This document shows positions 62,941 to 64,000 of a stretch of 64,000 bases of DNA, one piece after another. The stretch spans positions 142,212 to 206,211 of the forward strand of contig NZ_AXVA01000011.1 in the NCBI RefSeq assembly GCF_000482325.1. The letters run 5' to 3'. The position numbers and the translations under genes are program-made. The notes under the pieces were generated by a model. That model made no database searches. It had not been told where the DNA came from and was given only the letters and a program-made list of their open reading frames with translations. The stretch is from Bacillus sp. UNC438CL73TsuS30. GTDB lineage: Bacteria > Bacillota > Bacilli > Bacillales > Cytobacillaceae. Every line of letters starts with the position of its first letter. Position 1 is the stretch's first letter.

Positions 62941-63351
62941 ATGAAGGGCCAAATCACACCGTATCTTATGTTTGATGGCAATGCCAGAGAAGCTTTGGAA
63001 TTCTATCGTGAAGTGTTTCAAGGGGAAATACTAAACGTTAAAACTTATGGGGAGTCAGGCTATAATAATTCTCCGGAGGCTCAAAATCTTCTGATTCATG
63101 CCCAATTCAAAAAAGATGATTTATTCATTATGGCATCTGATGCCTTTCCTGGAAATGTGATTAATCGAGGAAATAACATTTCGTTGGCACTTGATTTGGA
63201 AAGCGAAGATGAAATTAATCGATTATATGATGCCTTACGTGAAAACGGGAAGGTCTACATGGAACTTCAGGATACCTTCTGGGGAGCAAGATATGCAAAA
63301 GTAACGGATCCTTTTGGAATTGCATGGGATTTAAATTATCAAAAGTCATAA
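62941..63351 (+). CDS. VOC-family protein (PhnB/YjdN-like)
   Basis: A 136-aa glyoxalase-fold protein of the PhnB type: ITPYLMFDGNAREALEFYREVF at the start and YAKVTDPFGIAWDLNY at the end are diagnostic. Activity in this subgroup is not settled. AAAGGGAG precedes the ATG. Confidence 0.9.
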   Translation: MKGQITPYLMFDGNAREALEFYREVFQGEILNVKTYGESGYNNSPEAQNLLIHAQFKKDDLFIMASDAFPGNVINRGNNISLALDLESEDEINRLYDALRENGKVYMELQDTFWGARYAKVTDPFGIAWDLNYQKS

Positions 63352-63365
63352 AAGCAGCTAGTAAA

Positions 63366-63396
63366 ACAGAGCACTCAAATTGAGTGCTTTTGTTTT
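63366..63396 (+). terminator. terminator of the VOC gene
   Basis: AGCACTCAA (63370-63378) pairs with TTGAGTGCT (63380-63388), then TTTGTTTTT. Confidence 0.82.
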
Positions 63397-63487
63397 TGGC
63401 TAAAAAGATCCTTTGCACCTTCAAAATTAAAGCCTTTCATCTACTGTTCTGCTAAAGCGCTATTGTGCTAAAATTCTGAAAATTCTA

Positions 63488-63516
63488 TTGACAGACCTGA
63501 TAGCATCACATAGAAT
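63488..63516 (+). promoter_or_regulatory. SigA promoter of the hut operon
   Basis: TTGACA (63488-63493), 17-bp spacer, TAGAAT (63511-63516). The start would be near 63523, giving a leader of about 160 bases before hutH. Confidence 0.8.
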
Positions 63517-63600
63517 AATAAAGAATTTAAAATATAATGATGGGATTGATCATTCATGAGGCATCGAATAAAAATTGTTCAAAATTCAAAAATGGTTTTA

Positions 63601-63655
63601 AAAGAGGCTGGACTCCAATTCTAAGTGAAATGGAATCCAGCCTCTTTCTTTATTT
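63601..63655 (+). terminator. leader terminator/attenuator before hutH
   Basis: AAAGAGGCTGGACTCCA (63601-63617) pairs with TGGAATCCAGCCTCTTT (63631-63647) with one mismatch, then CTTTATTTT. It lies inside the hutH leader, between promoter and gene, and so must be passed for expression. B. subtilis hut uses HutP antitermination at such a site; no hutP is present between promoter and hutH here. Confidence 0.85.
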
Positions 63656-63682
63656 TACTAAAGTGGTAGAGGAGAGATATAA

Positions 63683-64000
63683 ATGATTACATTAACTGGC
63701 CAAGGTTTAACGTTAAAGGAAATGAAAGAAGTATTATACGGTGGTCAAAAGGTCCAAGCATCAGATAAAAGCATGGAAGCAGTAAAAAAGAGCAGGGAAG
63801 CAGTAGATCGAATCGTTTCAGAAGGAAGAGTGATTTACGGAATTACAACTGGATTCGGTAAATTTAGTGATGTATTAATCGATCAAAACGATGTTCAAGA
63901 CCTTCAGTTGAATCTGATCCGTTCTCATGCATGCGGCGTCGGCGAACCATTCCCTGTGGATGTAGCAAAAGCAATGGTACTTCTTCGTGCCAATGCACTT
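63683..64000 (+). CDS. hutH: histidine ammonia-lyase, 5' part
   Basis: The first 106 codons of HutH are present and the gene runs off the window. The recognised blocks are YGITTGFGKFSDV (about residues 52-64) and LNLIRSHACGVGEPF; the MIO-forming Ala-Ser-Gly lies beyond the edge. The enzyme deaminates histidine to urocanate. GAGGAGA precedes the ATG. Transcription is probably controlled at the leader hairpin just upstream. Confidence 0.93.
   Translation, partial: MITLTGQGLTLKEMKEVLYGGQKVQASDKSMEAVKKSREAVDRIVSEGRVIYGITTGFGKFSDVLIDQNDVQDLQLNLIRSHACGVGEPFPVDVAKAMVLLRANAL

Overview
The window is chromosomal DNA from a low-GC, endospore-forming Firmicute of the Bacillaceae, possibly Neobacillus or a close relative (the genus is inference). 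The evidence is AGGAGG-type ribosome binding sites, many TTG and GTG starts, U-tailed hairpin terminators, a complete GerA/B/C germinant-receptor operon, GerPA-type spore proteins, a TPP riboswitch before thiC, an isoleucine T-box before ilvA, and Bacillus-type gene orders (ansR<>ansA-ansB, pabB-pabA-pabC, an frl-type Amadori operon). No rRNA, tRNA, CRISPR array, prophage module or transposase was seen.

Layout. 1-2.5 kb: tail of an unknown gene, TPP riboswitch, thiC and a small zinc-ribbon protein. 2.6-8.8 kb: amino-acid ABC importer, M20 deacylase, MFS carrier and M20 carbamoylase, probably a scavenging cluster for modified amino acids. 8.8-14 kb: five tiny genes around an Old Yellow Enzyme, a CwlO-like endopeptidase, a cupin and an S33 hydrolase. 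14-19.4 kb: small membrane gene plus gerA-gerB-gerC, then a secreted transglutaminase-like protein. 19.4-30.5 kb: MMPL exporter, acidic secreted protein, SWIM/SNF2 helicase, arylamine N-acetyltransferase, ansR/ansAB and a flavin reductase. 30.6-37.6 kb: pabBAC, an SsuBCA-type importer, a Sco-like copper chaperone and a gamma-carbonic-anhydrase-like protein. 37.9-43.6 kb: diguanylate cyclase and HD-GYP phosphodiesterase, T-box-ilvA, and a two-component system. 43.7-51.7 kb: four kinds of drug/metabolite carrier around a GntR regulator, a divergent SHMT-like enzyme and a Crp-type regulator. 51.7-53.8 kb: spore-surface genes (three GerPA-like paralogues and a Gly/Met-rich protein). 53.9-62 kb: SRAP protein and an frl-type fructosamine operon with two SIS deglycases. 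62.3-64 kb: GNAT, VOC protein, and the promoter, attenuator and first third of hutH.

The most interesting signals are outside the genes. (a) A family of very long palindromes with a shared 13-bp core, GGTGYCWGKCACC, lies at five intergenic places, often just behind stop codons. (b) A 129-bp GC-rich repeat with 7-bp terminal inverted repeats lies between two operons. (c) A small regulon is readable directly: near-identical 23-bp dyads overlap TATATT -10 boxes before an EmrE-like exporter and the SHMT-like gene, and a half-site lies in the gntR promoter, whose geometry predicts a leaderless mRNA. (d) Three TGGTATATACCA operators frame the frl cluster. (e) A 21-bp-period array of ATTCGCTGATAAA units separates two convergent genes. 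An orphan gene resembling the phage helicase loader/inhibitor G39P sits inside the GntR region without any phage neighbours.
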